A stretch of DNA of 64,000 bases from Bimuria novae-zelandiae CBS 107.79 (taxonomy: Eukaryota; Ascomycota; Dothideomycetes; Pleosporales; Didymosphaeriaceae): contig ML976658.1 of the NCBI GenBank assembly GCA_010015655.1, positions 1,162,303 to 1,226,302 of the forward strand. The letters run 5' to 3'. Position numbers and translations under genes: made by a program. Shown here one piece after another: positions 45,556 to 58,158 of this stretch. How positions within the stretch are numbered: position 1 is the stretch's first letter; each line of letters opens with the position of its first letter. Below the pieces are notes generated by a model, which worked only from the letters and a program-made list of their open reading frames with translations, was not told the DNA's origin and searched no databases.

Positions 45556-47653
45556 TCGTATCTTGGCAGTCAGTGCGCAACATCAGTTGATGCGCAACCC
45601 CAACATAATCGCTCAGCCAGCAACATGAGGCTATAGAGACGCTTATAAAAGTAATTATCACGAGATTTTCTAGAGTTAAGGTGTCCTAGGCCTGTAGATA
45701 ATTACTAGCTACTTAGATTATAAATATCTACTTAGTGTTCTAGTAATTTAGCCTCTGCGCGACTGTGAGGCGGATATAACTAAAAGGCCTTATCTATATC
45801 TATAACCTTACGCTAGGGCTATTTCTTCTTAATAAATCTAGTAAAAGGCTTTATAACTCTCTTATTACCTTTTTATAATAATTTAATATAATTCTAAAGT
45901 TACTTTTAAGTCTTATAAGCCTATTAATTAAGGCGCTACTTAGTAGCCTAATTAGCCTTCTACTTAGCGCACGCATTTCTAGTTGCCGTCCGAGCAATAC
46001 GCCTCTCCTAAAGTAGCCTTATCTTAAGGTACTAGCTAGCCTTACGGGCCTTCGCTTGCTCACTTTTTTAAAGCTATAATTACTCCTAAATATCTTTCTA
46101 CTGTTAACGATCACGTGCCCGCTATACGCTATAGGGTGACTAGAAAATAGCCCACCCATAATACTTATAAGGCTAAATACAAGGTAGCGGCCTATATCGC
46201 CTATTCTATTTCTTTTAAGTTACTAGAGCCTATCGCAGACCCTTATTTTTAGACAATAGAAGTTACTTTTATATAGAGATTAAGTGTATTATTTACCTAG
46301 GCTTCCACGACGCCTTAGTAGCGATATCTTTAATAGTAAAGTGTAAAAGTTACTCTACTTTACGCTAATCTAATGCGCTAAGTATTAATATAGAGCTCTC
46401 TTATAATTCTCGCTTTAGTAGAGTCTCCCTACTAAGCCTCTTAAGGATAGTTAACGAGTCTAGTAGCTATATTCTTATACACTTAAAAGCCCTCGTAATT
46501 AATTATAGCGTAATAGAGGTAACCTAGGACCTCTAGAAAAGGGTATAGAAGTCTCTTTTTATAACTATTAATAGTCCTTAGCTCCTGTAGAAATATTCTA
46601 ATAACTTATTTAAATAGGTAGCTAAGAGAGACTATAATATATAAGTTAAGTAAGGAGGAAATATTATAGAGAGAATCTTATTCTAATTATAGTAGTTAAT
46701 AAAAACTATAGTAAGGTAAGACCTATAGCTATTAATAATTAGTAGTTAATATAAGCGTCTAGCTTTTAATTTAGTATACTAATTAAATACCTATTTAAGC
46801 TATACAATACTAATGTAGTTATATAACTAACTAGGGATTAATAAGGTGATAAAGGCTCTATAAGAGTTACTATTAATTTCTTTAACCTAGCTTAATTATA
46901 AGGTCTTAGCGTTAGACCTATAGACAAGGACTGGATTAATAGTAGAGCCGTGGGCGTAAATACATGCGAGTAGTAAGATCTACTTATAAGAGCCATCTTA
47001 TAGGGCCTGTCTTACTTAGCGACCTATGTATAGAGGCCTATTAAAGATCCTTTTTAAACGGCCGGTGATACCGAGAAGAAAGCCTTTCATATCTATATTA
47101 TACGTATACTAAGGTTCTACGCTATACTTTATAATCTTCTTATATAGAAACTTAAAGTAGAGCTTATATTTTACCTCTAAATTAACGTTATAGCGATTAC
47201 TATTAAGCCTAGTTAATCACCTTAATATTATGGACTTTTAGTAACACCTAATAAATTAATTAGCCTACGCTATTAAGATATCCTTTTTAAAAATATAGGA
47301 TATAAAATTCTGTATTATTTAACGCATAGGAGGTTATCTACGCTTAGTAAAGTATTTAATATATTATAAAAACTCCCTCTCTTAGTATTAGTTAGAATAT
47401 TATTAATTCTTATTAGTAACTTTGTGTACACGTAATACGCGTTAGTGCCTTTATATAAACGTAGACCATATAATACTAAACCTTTTTGCTATTTCTATAT
47501 ACGTGAAATTTTTCCCTAGTCCTAGCGATTTGATTACTTTAATCGCAGCCTCGATTGGATCTATATTAGTGGAGTTATGGTGTGGCAAAGTTAGTGTATT
47601 GTATGGCTCCCGCGCGCGTTGACTGATTGCGCGCACTAACTGCCAAGGCACGA
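45556..47653 (-). mobile_element. P5: pogo-superfamily transposon, complete
   Basis: 2098 bp, TA at 45554-45555 and 47654-47655. TIRs read inwards tcgtatcttggcagtcagtg (left) and tcgtgccttggcagttagtg (right), differing only by transitions. Subterminal sequence matches P7. It shares one TA with P4 on the left and one with P6 on the right. Confidence 0.9.
45900..47585 (-). pseudogene. P5 transposase
   Basis: Minus strand. The start reads I-D-P-I-E-A-A-I-K-V-I: the initiating ATG is now ATA. An HTH (F-T-Y-I-E-I-A-K-R-F) follows. The region 46690-47590 is homologous to P4. The block I-F-P-P-Y near 46660 leads to the third catalytic motif, and a Lys/Arg-rich C-terminus at 45950-46080 matches the P7 C-terminus. 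Dense TAA/TAG. It is the longest-preserved reference for truncated P4. Confidence 0.85.
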
Positions 47654-47699
47654 TATAGTTCCTGATCACATAGGGTCCCTAATCACCCCACCAAATCGC

Positions 47700-48607
47700 G
47701 ACACCTACACTAAACACGCGATATCTCTCTATAACGCTTATTAATATAAACGTCTATAAACTAGCTATTAAATCTACTATTAGTAATCTTACTATAGGTC
47801 TTTATACTAGCTAGCACGTAGCTATAAAGGCGTATAGTATTCCCTAGTCTACGCTATTAACGCGACTCTATAGCGTAATAATAAGTACGCTTAGCTATTA
47901 GTATTAGTAGTAACTAACTTCTCTATAGGAGGACTTCCTAGTAGACTAGATTCTTAAAGAAGATGCGCGTGCCTATCCTCCCTTATACGCTTGTACACGA
48001 GAAATAGCGAATTAAATCGTACGTATAAATAGCAATAATTAGTTTATAGATAAGCTCTAGGTATTACACTTTATTAAGCGCTAGCTACGTATCGCCTTCG
48101 TAATTAGTAAAAAGTTAGAGATTTAGAGTAGCTATACGTATTTCTAAAGCTCTATAAGTAGACTTAATAGCGGCTTAATATATAGGCGGAGAATATATAT
48201 AATATAGATTAGACTAGCGTGGCTCCAGGAGTATATATAAATACTAGAGTACTCTCTAGTAATTACAAAAAGAAGGCTTATATTTGTTCTCTAGAATTGC
48301 GAGTAGGTCTCTATAATTAAGTATATATTAGTAATAGGATAGAAATTACGCTATATAGTTATCTTTAAAGGCTAAAGTCTATAGATAACCTAGTTCCTAT
48401 CTACTATTCCTAGCTAGCTCTATATAACTTCTAAGAATAGATAGATATTAAATACGATACCCGTTATGTAGCTATAGAATATATTTATCCCTAAAACGGC
48501 TATAGGTAATAGCTAGTACCGCCTCCTTATCCTAGACGGCTATAGTAGCTATATTAATATAGAGTTTCTATAGCTCTATAAATAGTATTAAATAGAGTTC
48601 CTATATC
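47700..48607 (+). pseudogene. P6 transposase, N-terminal part with two catalytic blocks
   Basis: The frame near 48185-48260 reads E-N-I-Y-N-I-D-Q-T, then G-V-Y-I-N-T-R-V-L, the first catalytic block with Asp kept. Near 48517-48560 L-L-I-L-D-G-Y-S-S-Y is the second block with Asp kept (the His residues are now Tyr). The frame is cut at 48607 inside the helix that leads to the third block. It belongs to the same family as P9. Confidence 0.88.
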
Positions 48608-48864
48608 TGTTAGGGTGTAGCGGCAGCGGGCAAACAGTAGGCAGGCAGCGGACGGGCAGCGGAAAAGTAACGGTAGGTAACGGTAACTAAGTATTTTACA
48701 AGATGTAGCTTAAAGAGCTATAAAGAGATAGAGGCGGGAGTAGGCTATATATAATAGGAGCTATAACTACTAAAGGAGGGAAGCCGCCTCTATAGAACAG
48801 AAGTAGCCTCCGTAAGGAGGCAGGAATAACGGGTCTATAATATGCTTATAGTAGTCCTATAATA
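48608..48864 (-). repeat. G4 3' LTR
   Basis: 257 bp starting TGTTAGGGTG. It carries an imperfect array of gcagcgg / gcggacgggcagcgg motifs at 48620-48665 and an inverted pair of cctc-rich stretches near 48790-48830. Pairs with 58492-58747. Confidence 0.92.
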
Positions 48865-48879
48865 TTACTCCCCTTCTAT

Positions 48880-50578
48880 AGACTATACTGCGTACGGTCT
48901 ATTAGTATACTAAAATTTATAATCCTAGTTTCTTAGGGTACTATTGATAGAATATCTTAATAGTATTAGTAGTATTCTCTAGCTATACTCTAGGCTCTTT
49001 AGTTAATTTATTATATCTAGTCTAGCGGATAGTATACTTTAACTTTAAAATTCTATTCTAACTATAGTAGTCTTAGTAGGAGTCTATAATTTCTTTAATA
49101 AACTACTCCTTTTTACTATTAACCTTAATAGGTAGTAATGGCGGTATCGGTTATCCTAGTAGCGGGTTAGAAGCGGTAGGGTAAAGAAGTCCTATATATA
49201 AGATATTATAGATTTAGTAACTTTTAGATAGTAGAAGATAATAAGCGTATAGTAATATTACTTCCGTAATATAAAATAGTCCTAAATTCTTCTAGTCTAG
49301 CTACTTTATTAGTCATGGAGTCTTAATATTTTAGGTATCTAGCTATACTAAGTCTTCGTATCTAAACGAGTGTATAGGTTTATAGTGGATATCTATAGAA
49401 TTAATATAATAGGCTTAGGCGGCTAATAGTTTAGTATATATATACTCTATAATCTATAATATCTATGTTATAAATCTCTCGTAGTCGCGCCTAGCTGCCA
49501 AATTAGCAGTTACTAGAGCCTTAAACCCTATCTAGGGGTGAAATCCGTAATTTACTAGAAAAAGGAGATATTCCAGTGCTTTCGGAGGTAGCTAAGTTAA
49601 GTGTAAGTTCCGTAAGTAGTAACTATTTAATCTAGTTATCCTCTAGGTAGTTCATATATAACTATAAGTATTCTAATATTATATTCGTCCTTTTAGACTA
49701 GCTATTAGTTTCTAGATAATATATAGTTAATAGTAAGTTAGTTATTACTAGCTAGTGGTAAAGGTGTTTCTAGAAGTCTAAAATAAACTAGGGTCTTTAG
49801 TTTAATATAATAGTTTATAGTAATCCGTACAGCTTCTAGACGTATTTTATAAATAGTTTAGTAGACTCCTTTGCATCGTTCGTTATTTAATAAGGTATTA
49901 GATATTTTATTTTTATTAAGTAGTCTATAATAGTTATAATTACGTTATATCTATAGATTTTTAGTAGCTATATAATAAAGTCTATGAAGATATCTCTCTA
50001 TACCCTCTTAGGAGTAGGTAGCGGCCTTAGAAAACCTTAGTAGACTTCTTAGGACGGGATAGATCGACGGTAAGTATAGTAGTTATAGATCTAGCGAGCT
50101 ATATAGTAGTATATACTAGGCTAGTAGTATTAATAGGAAAGTAGTTTATATATCTTATTACGGTTAGTATAACCCGTAATAGGGCTCTTATAATATTATT
50201 AGAGTAGCTCTACCTTTAGTTTATCTGTATTAGATACGTATAGTTAATTTAGTACTAGAGATACCTATTATTTTTCTTATATTCCGCGAGTGTAAGGTGC
50301 CTATTTTTTTGGGTATTATCTTTTAGATCTAATAGAACGGAGTTAGGTACTAGGTTGGTTTAATAACCTTTTTAGAGGAGGGCCTTAATAGCTGGGATAG
50401 TAAGGTCTTAGTAGAGGTTTCTAATTTAGTAGTCCCTATGAGTTTAGTAGCCTTAGTAGGTTTAGCAGATTAAGTATATTTAGTAGGTTTAGTATATTTT
50501 TAGTAAGACTAGCTCCGAGTTATTACTAATATTATTTATAATTCTTAAAATAATTCTAATAGTTCTGTAAAATAGATA
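48880..50578 (-). pseudogene. G4 pol 3' part: integrase and chromodomain
   Basis: Minus strand. The integrase core starts near 50000 with P-L-P-T-P-K-R-V, then I-F-I-D-F-I (first Asp kept), followed by blocks matching D-A-K-E-S-T-K-L-F-I. The downstream T-G-I-S-P-F block is near 49545. The C-terminal segment at about 48890-49100 reads K-Y-T-I-R-Q-T, then E-N-T-T-N-T-I, the chromodomain end. The right part (50100-50578) is RNase H and linker, heavily mutated. Confidence 0.88.
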
Positions 50579-52410
50579 ATGTATTCCACCACTGAGTGAA
50601 TTAGTTTCTGCCAAGACTACCTAATTCCTTATTAACACGACATGTCTTAACAATAAAACGCGTAATTATCTAATAAAGAAGGTAGAATTTAGCTTACCCT
50701 TTCTACCTATACTATATATTAATTTTAAAGCCTCCGACGCGCTTCTGCGGTGTTTAACGTACCTTATATAATATTAACTCGCTAGTATAATAGAATTACG
50801 TATCGCCTACAAACTCGCTATCCCTAATATAAGCTTACTATAACTAATGAGTAGACAATTATCTAGTATATCCTTAATCTTAACTTATAAGGATTTGCGC
50901 CTTAGCTGTACAAGGTAGAGGATATAGCTAATAAAATACTAGGTATATGTAGTAGTTAGCTAGTTATCAAGCACTAGGCTAAGTAATTCGTAACGCGTTT
51001 AGATTAGCTTAAGATAGCATTTAATCGAGTAGAGCATCGCTAGAGAATACTCTAAGAAGACCTAGAGATAATTAGCGCGTAGTTTAAGCTGGTGGAGGAT
51101 ACTAAAGTTAAGTATAGCGTCCACAACGACGACGTATATAACTTTAATAAAACTAGCTTCTAGATAGGCGTTATTAGCTTAATAAAGGTCGTTATAGGTG
51201 TAGAGAGACGTGCTCGGCCAGAGCTTGTTCAGCCAGGCGATCGCGAGTGGGTTACGGTTATCTGGAGCATTTGCGCTGCTGGGTATGCAACCCCGCCTTT
51301 TATTATCTACAAAGGGCGCGTTCATATCTCTACGTGGTACGAGGAGGCAAATATATCCCGTAACTAGAAGGTATTCGTCTCTAAGAATAGCTAGACTAAT
51401 AACGCGCTTAGTCTTAAGTAATTAAAGTATTTTAATGCGTATATAAAGACGCGTAAGGTAGGAGTATATAGGCTACTTATTCTAGATAGCTATAAGAGCT
51501 ATCTTAACTAAGAATTTAAAGACTACTATCTTAAATATAAGATCCTTACCTTTTATATACTACCTTACTTGTCGTACGTCCTTTAGCTACTTAATATAGT
51601 CTATTTCTCGCTATTAAAGCGTAAGTACTCCTAATATGTTAAAGACTTAGTATGCTAACGCGTCTTCTATATTAATAAGGAGAGCTTCCTACTAGCCTTT
51701 AGAGATGCGTTTTTTAACGTATTTATAGAGACTAACTACTAAAAAGCCTTTAAGGCATTAGGACTAGTCCCTATTAATACATAGGTGGTATTAGATTGCC
51801 TTAAAGTACGGCTACGTACCCCTCCCCCACCCCTACTAAAGGAAACGCTATAGTAGTTAAAAATACTAAGTAATACGTACGAGTTTAGATCTTAGTTAAG
51901 GCTAGTAAGTAACTCTTTTATTTAGTCGCCTATTATAGCTTAGGCCGACTTCTTATAGCTTATAAAAGGTAGTAAACTAATACTACACTAAAACGCACTT
52001 TAGGCCGCCCAGATTACTAAGCTTAAAGAGTAATTAGTAGTAATAACTAAAAGAAAAATACGCAAACGTAAGCGGATCTACTAAGGTAGTATAATAGAGT
52101 ATAGTAAGGTAGTAGTTTAGGTAGCTATAGAGGCTTCTATAACCGCTAAGCGGTTAAAGAGGACTTATAGTAGTGGTAATTAAGAAAGAGCTTAACTAGC
52201 TCTACGGCGCTATAGGAATTGTAGTAGGACTAGGCACAACGCGCGAACGTACAAAAAAGATACTAACGTATCTTCTAAATTAGATACGAGCACAACGTAT
52301 ATAGGCTCTTTATTTTATAGCGATGAAATTAAAGAGTTATAACCTAAGTTCGTGCTGCTAAGCTTTTTTAACTCACTCAGTGGGTTGACTCACTTAGTGG
52401 TGGAATACGT
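50579..52410 (+). mobile_element. P10: Fot1/pogo-like DNA transposon in G4
   Basis: 1832 bp, TA at 50577-50578 and 52411-52412. The TIR reads a(c/t)gtattccaccactgagtg. The right TIR has a tandem motif (ccactaagtgagtcaac then ccactgagtgagtt, read inwards). Same size class and gene as P2 and P3. Confidence 0.92.
50800..52340 (+). pseudogene. P10 DDE transposase
   Basis: HTH-like start near 50850. The first catalytic block Y-N-F-N-K-T-S-F at about 51138-51161 has Asp turned to Asn. 51225-51360 is nearly intact and strongly conserved (Q-P-G-D-R-E-W-V-T-V-I, then P-P-F-I-I-Y-K-G). Second block L-L-I-L-D-S-Y with Asp kept near 51475. C-terminal knuckle near 52204-52260 reads R-N-C-S-R-T-R-H-N-A-R-T-Y: middle Cys and His kept, others lost. 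Confidence 0.88.
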
Positions 52411-52412
52411 TA

Positions 52413-53847
52413 GTCTTTTTTAGCTTCTTAGATTTAGTACTCCTCTACTATAGTTACGGTTCTAGGTTTTCTTTCTTTAGAACTATCTAGTTTTAATAAC
52501 GGAGTCTCTTATCTCCCTCCTATAGTAGGTCTTCTAACCTCCTAGTTAAAGGGTTAGCTTCTTATCCTATTTTCTAGGTTAATATATAATTTTAAAATAG
52601 AATTAGAATAGGAACTTAGACTAGTTGGCTTAATAGCAGTTTAATAACTTTATTAATATAATGTATTCTAAGTTATAGCAGTCTATAATAATCTAGATTA
52701 TGGATATATATCCTTCTAGTTCTAGGTACTATTCCTTAAAGTAGTAGATAATTATAAGTAGTTCTTTATTATAAATTTTATAGTTATTATATTCCGCTAC
52801 GGAGTACTTCTTAGAAAAGAATACTATAGGACAGAGGATACGGTTATCTCCGTACTAGGATAACACTCTAGTAGAGATAAAATTAGAGGTATCTATTTCT
52901 ATAATAACTTCCTATTCCTAATTAAATAGTACTAGTATTAGGGTATTAGTAAAAGTGGTTTTTCAATTATAGAATATATTATTATAGAATTCTAACTAAA
53001 TAAATAGTATACATTACTAGGTTAGTTTAAGTAATAGGGCGATAATTTTTAAAACTCTAAAGATAAAATGGCGATAAAAGTTTATAAATCTAATAAATAC
53101 CTATATATCTATAAGATAAGTAGGAGGCCTTTAGTTTATAATCGTTTCTACCTTTTTAGGTCTATCCGAATACTATCGCGACTGACTATAAGCCCTAGGA
53201 ATCGGGTTTTAGTAATAAAGAATTCGTATTTCTTAGGTCTTATATGTAGGCCCGCCTCTTGTACACGGTCTAGTACTAGGCGGAGATGCTCCTTATGCTC
53301 CGCGCGGGTGTGGCTATAAATTAGGATATCGTCTAGATACGTAATGTAGATATAGTCGAGGTATTCTTATAGTACGTTATTAATATATTATTAGAATATT
53401 ATAGGTACTTGTATTAGCTTAAATAGTATAACAAAGGCTTAAATAGTCTAAATTAGGTGTAAAAGGCTATTAGCCACTCCTAGCCCTTATTAATATAGAG
53501 GTTATTAAAGGTCGAAAAATATTAATGTTTAAAAAATACTGTTATTCCCTTTACATTATTTAATAATTCCTTTATTAATAGTAGTAAGTAATAGTCCTTT
53601 ATAGTTATCGCGTTTAATATAAGGTAGTCTATATAGAATTAGAGTCTTTTATTAGCTTTTCTTACAAATAATACTAGTAAGGTAGTTAGTAAATAGCTAG
53701 GATATATAAATCCCTTTTTTAAGTTTTCCTCTACCTAGTTATAGGGGGCTTATAATTTATTATAGGATATTAGGTATATATAACTAAATAGTAGTGTTTT
53801 CCATTCTTTTAGTTTAATTTTATAATTATATAGTCGGTAAGGCGGTA
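52413..53847 (-). pseudogene. G4 RT core and RNase H
   Basis: Minus strand. 53068-53380 is little mutated. The catalytic box Y-L-D-D is intact at 53328-53339, followed by I-L-I-Y-S-H-T-R-A-E and L-H-I-R-P-K-K-Y-E-F-F. RNase H lies towards 52413 and is full of stops. The RT N-terminal part continues at 53400-53847 up to S5. Confidence 0.88.
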
Positions 53848-54139
53848 TGTCAGATTGGAAGGGTAATCTGATAAGATGAAAAGATGATAATTAATTGAGA
53901 TGAATTAAGGTATGAATTGTGTGTGCTTGTCTCTAAGAGGTCTGGGACTTTGCCTTTTATCTTTGGGTTGCCTGCCTAGATATCCCTTGCTTTATTCCTT
54001 ACTTCATCCTTGCTTCATTTCTTGCTTCATTCCTTGCGTCATTCCTTGCGCGTTAAGCGAGGGCGGAATGCAAGGGCGGAATGTACGGGCGTAAGTGCGC
54101 CAGCCTCCTTGCAGATGCAAAGGACCATGTAATCGGATA
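53848..54139 (+). repeat. S5: 292-bp solo-LTR-like insert, RIP-free
   Basis: Starts TGTCAGATTGG and ends AATCGGATA. TSD CGGTA at 53843-53847 and 54140-54144. Normal base composition. It contains about five copies of a 12-bp unit resembling cttgcttcattc at 53985-54050, followed by its partial inverted form (ggcggaatgcaagggcggaatg). No coding. Probably a solo LTR of an element otherwise absent here. Confidence 0.85.
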
Positions 54140-54144
54140 CGGTA

Positions 54145-54364
54145 GGGTCTTAGCTTCTTATAGAGAGAAGGACTTCTAGAAATAGAATAGGAATTATTAG
54201 GTTTTTAATAGTAAACTTTCCTATAAATCTACCTTCTTCTTAGTATCTAGCGCTTATTCAATATTTTCTATAAAGGCTATAAATAGGTAGTAGTTTTTAT
54301 AACGGGTATAAGCAGCGAATACCCTTAGGGATATAGGATAGATATTAGGATTTCTAGTCCCTTC
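54145..54364 (-). pseudogene. G4 fragment between S5 and S6
   Basis: 220 bp of RIP-damaged G4 internal sequence on the minus strand, RT upstream region. No motif can be read. Confidence 0.55.
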
Positions 54365-54724
54365 TGTTAAGATCTATGATCTTAGTATATAGTCGGACCT
54401 GAGTTTTGTATCTAGCACCACGTTCATTCGTGGAACAACGGGACTGGCTGAGCCTTAGCTAGTCACGTGACCGCTCGACGACGAGCAGAAATGTTCCTAT
54501 ATATAGGAAGATAAGAGAACACCTTCTATTCTCTTGTATTTAACCTTATTTAATAATATATTTTTTTAATCTTTTTAAATATCTTATTAATTCGTTTTCT
54601 TACAACTTTAATACCAATGCCCACTAACTTACTTACATGATTAGTACCACCTAACTCCTATCTACGCTCCTGCCTAAGAACTAACCCTAGACCCTCTAGA
54701 CTAGCTACCCGGAAGGATTTAATA
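54365..54724 (+). repeat. S6: solo LTR
   Basis: 360 bp, TGTTAAGATC...GGATTTAATA, TSD CCTTC at 54360-54364 and 54725-54729. CACGTG at 54474-54479. Its tail (ctaaccctagaccc) is related to S1, S3, S7 and E1. The middle is RIP-damaged. Confidence 0.92.
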
Positions 54725-54729
54725 CCTTC

Positions 54730-56304
54730 TTTCTATCGTATGGCCTCGGGTGTTGCCTTCTAATGTATAGATTCTATTCCTTTATTACGGCTTAGGGTAG
54801 ATAGAATTCTATATTAGTTATAGTGGCAGGAGCTATTAAACGTTAGCGTATTTACGGCCTAGTTAATATTTAGATTATAATATTATAGCTAGTATACTCC
54901 TAAGACTATAAGGTATATTCCTAGAGTAGTTATAAATAGTTAGACCTTTTTTTGTATAATTATTAATACGGAGCCTTATAGTTATATAGCTTATTATAGA
55001 GCTACCGTAAAACTTAGTACTATCTATAATATTAAGTTAGAATAGCTTATAGAGCTTTCTAAACTAAAGCTTATTATTAACGACCTAGTCCTAGTTAATA
55101 AAGTCCCCTTTAGTTCTACTATCTATTAGACTATAGGCAGCGGCAGCTCTTATAGGACAGTTTAGTATAGTATTAATAGAAAATATTAGGTTAGTAGGTA
55201 GTATTAAAGTATAAGAGTAGAGGCGGAGTTCCTCTTCTATTATTATTCTAAGTATAGCGGTAGCGGATATCTTTTAGATATATAGTATTAGAGCTATAGA
55301 GCGACTTATTAGTAACTTAGGTCTTTTTCTAGTAAGGGCGAAAGTAAGGTATAGTAGAAGTAGTAGGATCTTAATACAGATAGCGTATACGGTAGGGACA
55401 AAGAGCGAGATTTTATAATATAGAACTATTAGGTATCTAGTTAAAGGTAGTTAGCAATAAAGTAATCTTTAGAACTATATTAGTAATATTTATAGTATTC
55501 CTTATAGTACTAACTTAAGAGACTAGAGCGACGGTATCTACTAAAATCTATAGGCCCGCCTACGGGTAGAGTAGGACTTAGGATATAGAAAATCTAGTTA
55601 GTAATAGCGTGTCCTACGGGGTTCTTTAAGCTTATAGTAGCTATAGTTATAGGAAGATAATAGTATTTAGCGGTAATAGTATTATGGTATCTACGGCGGT
55701 TCTTAAGATCTTATAGGTATTAGGCGAATAGTTTATATATATAGTCTTATAGTAGGTTATATAGTAATATATCCTATAACTCTTTAGAGATAGTATTCTT
55801 TAGTAATATTATTAGTGTATTAATAGATAGGCCACTTTCTAGAATTAAATATTAGAACTTAGTAAAGAAGACGGTAAATTCTTAGTTTTCAAGCGGAGTG
55901 CAAAAAGATCTTACTATATATTATAGGCCTAGTTTAGGTATCTATAGGTCCGTTCTAAGATCTATAAGATATCTAGGTAGTCTAATAGCTAGTAGATCCC
56001 CTTCTAAATATATAGTAGAATTTAATTATATGGTATTCTATCTAAACGTCTATTAATATATCCTATCCTTACTATTATAGTAGGGTAATGGTTATTACTT
56101 AAGGTTATCTTTATATAGATCTAAGTAGTAAAGCGGCGGAGGTCCTTTTAGTTACCTTTAAATTTATTAGGGTTAGGTAGGCGTTTAGATTAAATAGGCG
56201 GACGTTAAGAAACTAAGTTAATAGAAGCTTATTCTAGAGTAAGTAGTATAGCAAATAATAATATAATAGCTAATAGTTTAGCGGGGTTATAAATTATAGG
56301 TATA
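54730..56304 (-). pseudogene. G4 protease and gag region
   Basis: Minus-strand G4 sequence upstream of RT, dense in TAA/TAG. Its position makes it gag and protease. I cannot read a zinc knuckle or the protease active site with confidence. Cut at 56304 by P8. Confidence 0.6.
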
Positions 56305-58156
56305 ACGTAGTTAATAAGCGAGCGCCGCGTATAAATAAGCACCGCATTCTACCAACTTTTTATACCTTTGCAGCGACCTATCTTAATAACATAGTAAGAT
56401 AACAGTATATAATTACTATTCTAAATTACGTAGTATCTATAGTACGCTTTGCACACGTTCGTGCGTTATACTTAGTCTCTCTATAGTAGCTATAGCGCGT
56501 TAAAGCCTGCTAACTAGCACCTAATTGTGACCTATCTTAACGCGTTTCTCTCCCTAGCTACTACTTAACATCCTTTTAAGTAATAATTTCCTCTACCTTT
56601 ACCCTTATAAAGGTGCCTTACTTCTATATCTGCTTCCTTTATTACTTTTTATATATTATAGCTACCCTATTTATTTATTTAAGCCTTATAATCCGATCGC
56701 GTATAAGTGTACTTTTATAAGCTATCACCTTAGCACCCTTTTTAAGCTAATTAAGCGCTATAATAATAGAAGTAGGTAATAAGCTTTTATACTTTTAAAT
56801 CCTATAATAAATTAATATTAATTCAGCCTCTAGCTTACGTACGTTACTTAGTATTTTAGCTTCTTAAAAGGTAACCTTTAGCGGAGGCGGCGTTAGCGTA
56901 TAAAGCTTAATATTAAGCTTTAATATTACTGCCTCTAGGATATATAGGACTAGGCTAGCGCCTTAAAAGCTTACGTAGATATTCTCCTTTATAACTAACT
57001 ACTTATAGGCTACGTAGAAGGCTAGTAGGAACTTTAGTTTTATAATATAGCTAATATAGTTATATATTAGGCTCTTAATCTAGTGGCTGTACGCACACTT
57101 TAATAGCGAGAAATAGCTAATATTAAGTAGCTATAAAAGGTGCGACAAATATAGCGGTATATAGAGAGTATAGATATTATTCTCCTTATAAAGCTACTAG
57201 AATTTAAGTAAGTTATAGCTCTTATAGCTATTAATTATAAGTAGCTAGTATACGCCTACTCTACGCTCTATTATATACTTAATAAAATATCTTAGCTACT
57301 CTACTCTAAACTTATTAATAGTCTAGCTGTTGTTACTAATAGCAAAAGCCTAGTTATATAGTATATTATTATCCTAGTACTAGATACAAAGGTGAAACTA
57401 GCTAAGGAAGATAATAAAGAGTAGGATTACCTAACTAGTAGCGTTAATTCTATAGATTAATATTACCTACTTATAATTATTTAGCTAAATAGCCTTTAAT
57501 CTGCCTTATCTCTTTAAGCTTATAATAATAAGCTACGCTAATATCTTACCTATTATAAAGCTAGTTTTGTTAAAGTTATAGGTATCCTTATTATAAATAC
57601 TATAGGTAGCCTTTATATATAATATAAGCTTAAATTAAGCCCTAATAGCCGTAAAATCCTTATATAGAGCTCTCTATTAATTATAAGGCTAATTAAACTA
57701 TATAGTAAGGTAATCTATTTACTTAACGAAGTTACGCGGCTAGTTCTTACCTATCTAGCTAGCGCTATACTTAGCAAGTAGCTTATCCGCTATATCTTAT
57801 ATAGTACCTAGGGTAGGCGCAAATCCTCGCGAATCTAGATCTAGTATATGCCTAATAATCACCTCCTCTTCTAGCTTAGTAAGCTTTTTTAATTTAGGCT
57901 AGCAATCGCGTCGCGTAGTAATTCCTACGTGTCGGCGTTAGACCGTTCTATTAGATATATTAAAGACTGTTATAGCGTTATAATAACTTTAGATTCTTTT
58001 AGATTTAATAGATAAGATAGTAAGTTAAATATCTATTTTATTTAGCGCTATTTAAGTAACGTTATATAGAGCTATTGTATGTCAAGCTAAGAAAGATATT
58101 AAAACTTAGTGGGGTGCGGCGCTCGCTTGTACGCGGCGCTCGCTTATTAACTACAT
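56305..58156 (-). mobile_element. P8: Fot1/pogo-like DNA transposon in G4
   Basis: 1852 bp, TA at 56303-56304 and 58157-58158. TIRs begin acgtagttaataagcgagcg. The right one holds a tandem aagcgagcgccgcgtac / aagcgagcgccgcac motif (read inwards). The TIR resembles the surviving right end of P1. Confidence 0.9.
56440..58000 (-). pseudogene. P8 DDE transposase
   Basis: Minus strand, RIP-saturated. The C-terminal zinc knuckle at about 56453-56496 reads R-Y-S-Y-Y-R-E-T-K-Y-N-A-R-T-C: first Cys and His positions are Tyr, the last Cys is kept. This matches the P1 knuckle most closely. Catalytic blocks near 57200-57500 are too mutated to state which acids survive. Confidence 0.78.
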
Positions 58157-58158
58157 TA

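Noticed and set aside
53068..53319. Plus-strand open frame of 83 codons in G4
   Set aside because: Shadow of the little-mutated RT core, which reads on the minus strand with an intact YLDD box.
53912..54094. Plus-strand open frame rich in Leu and Cys
   Set aside because: Lies wholly within the solo-LTR-like insert S5 and is produced by the 12-bp tandem array.
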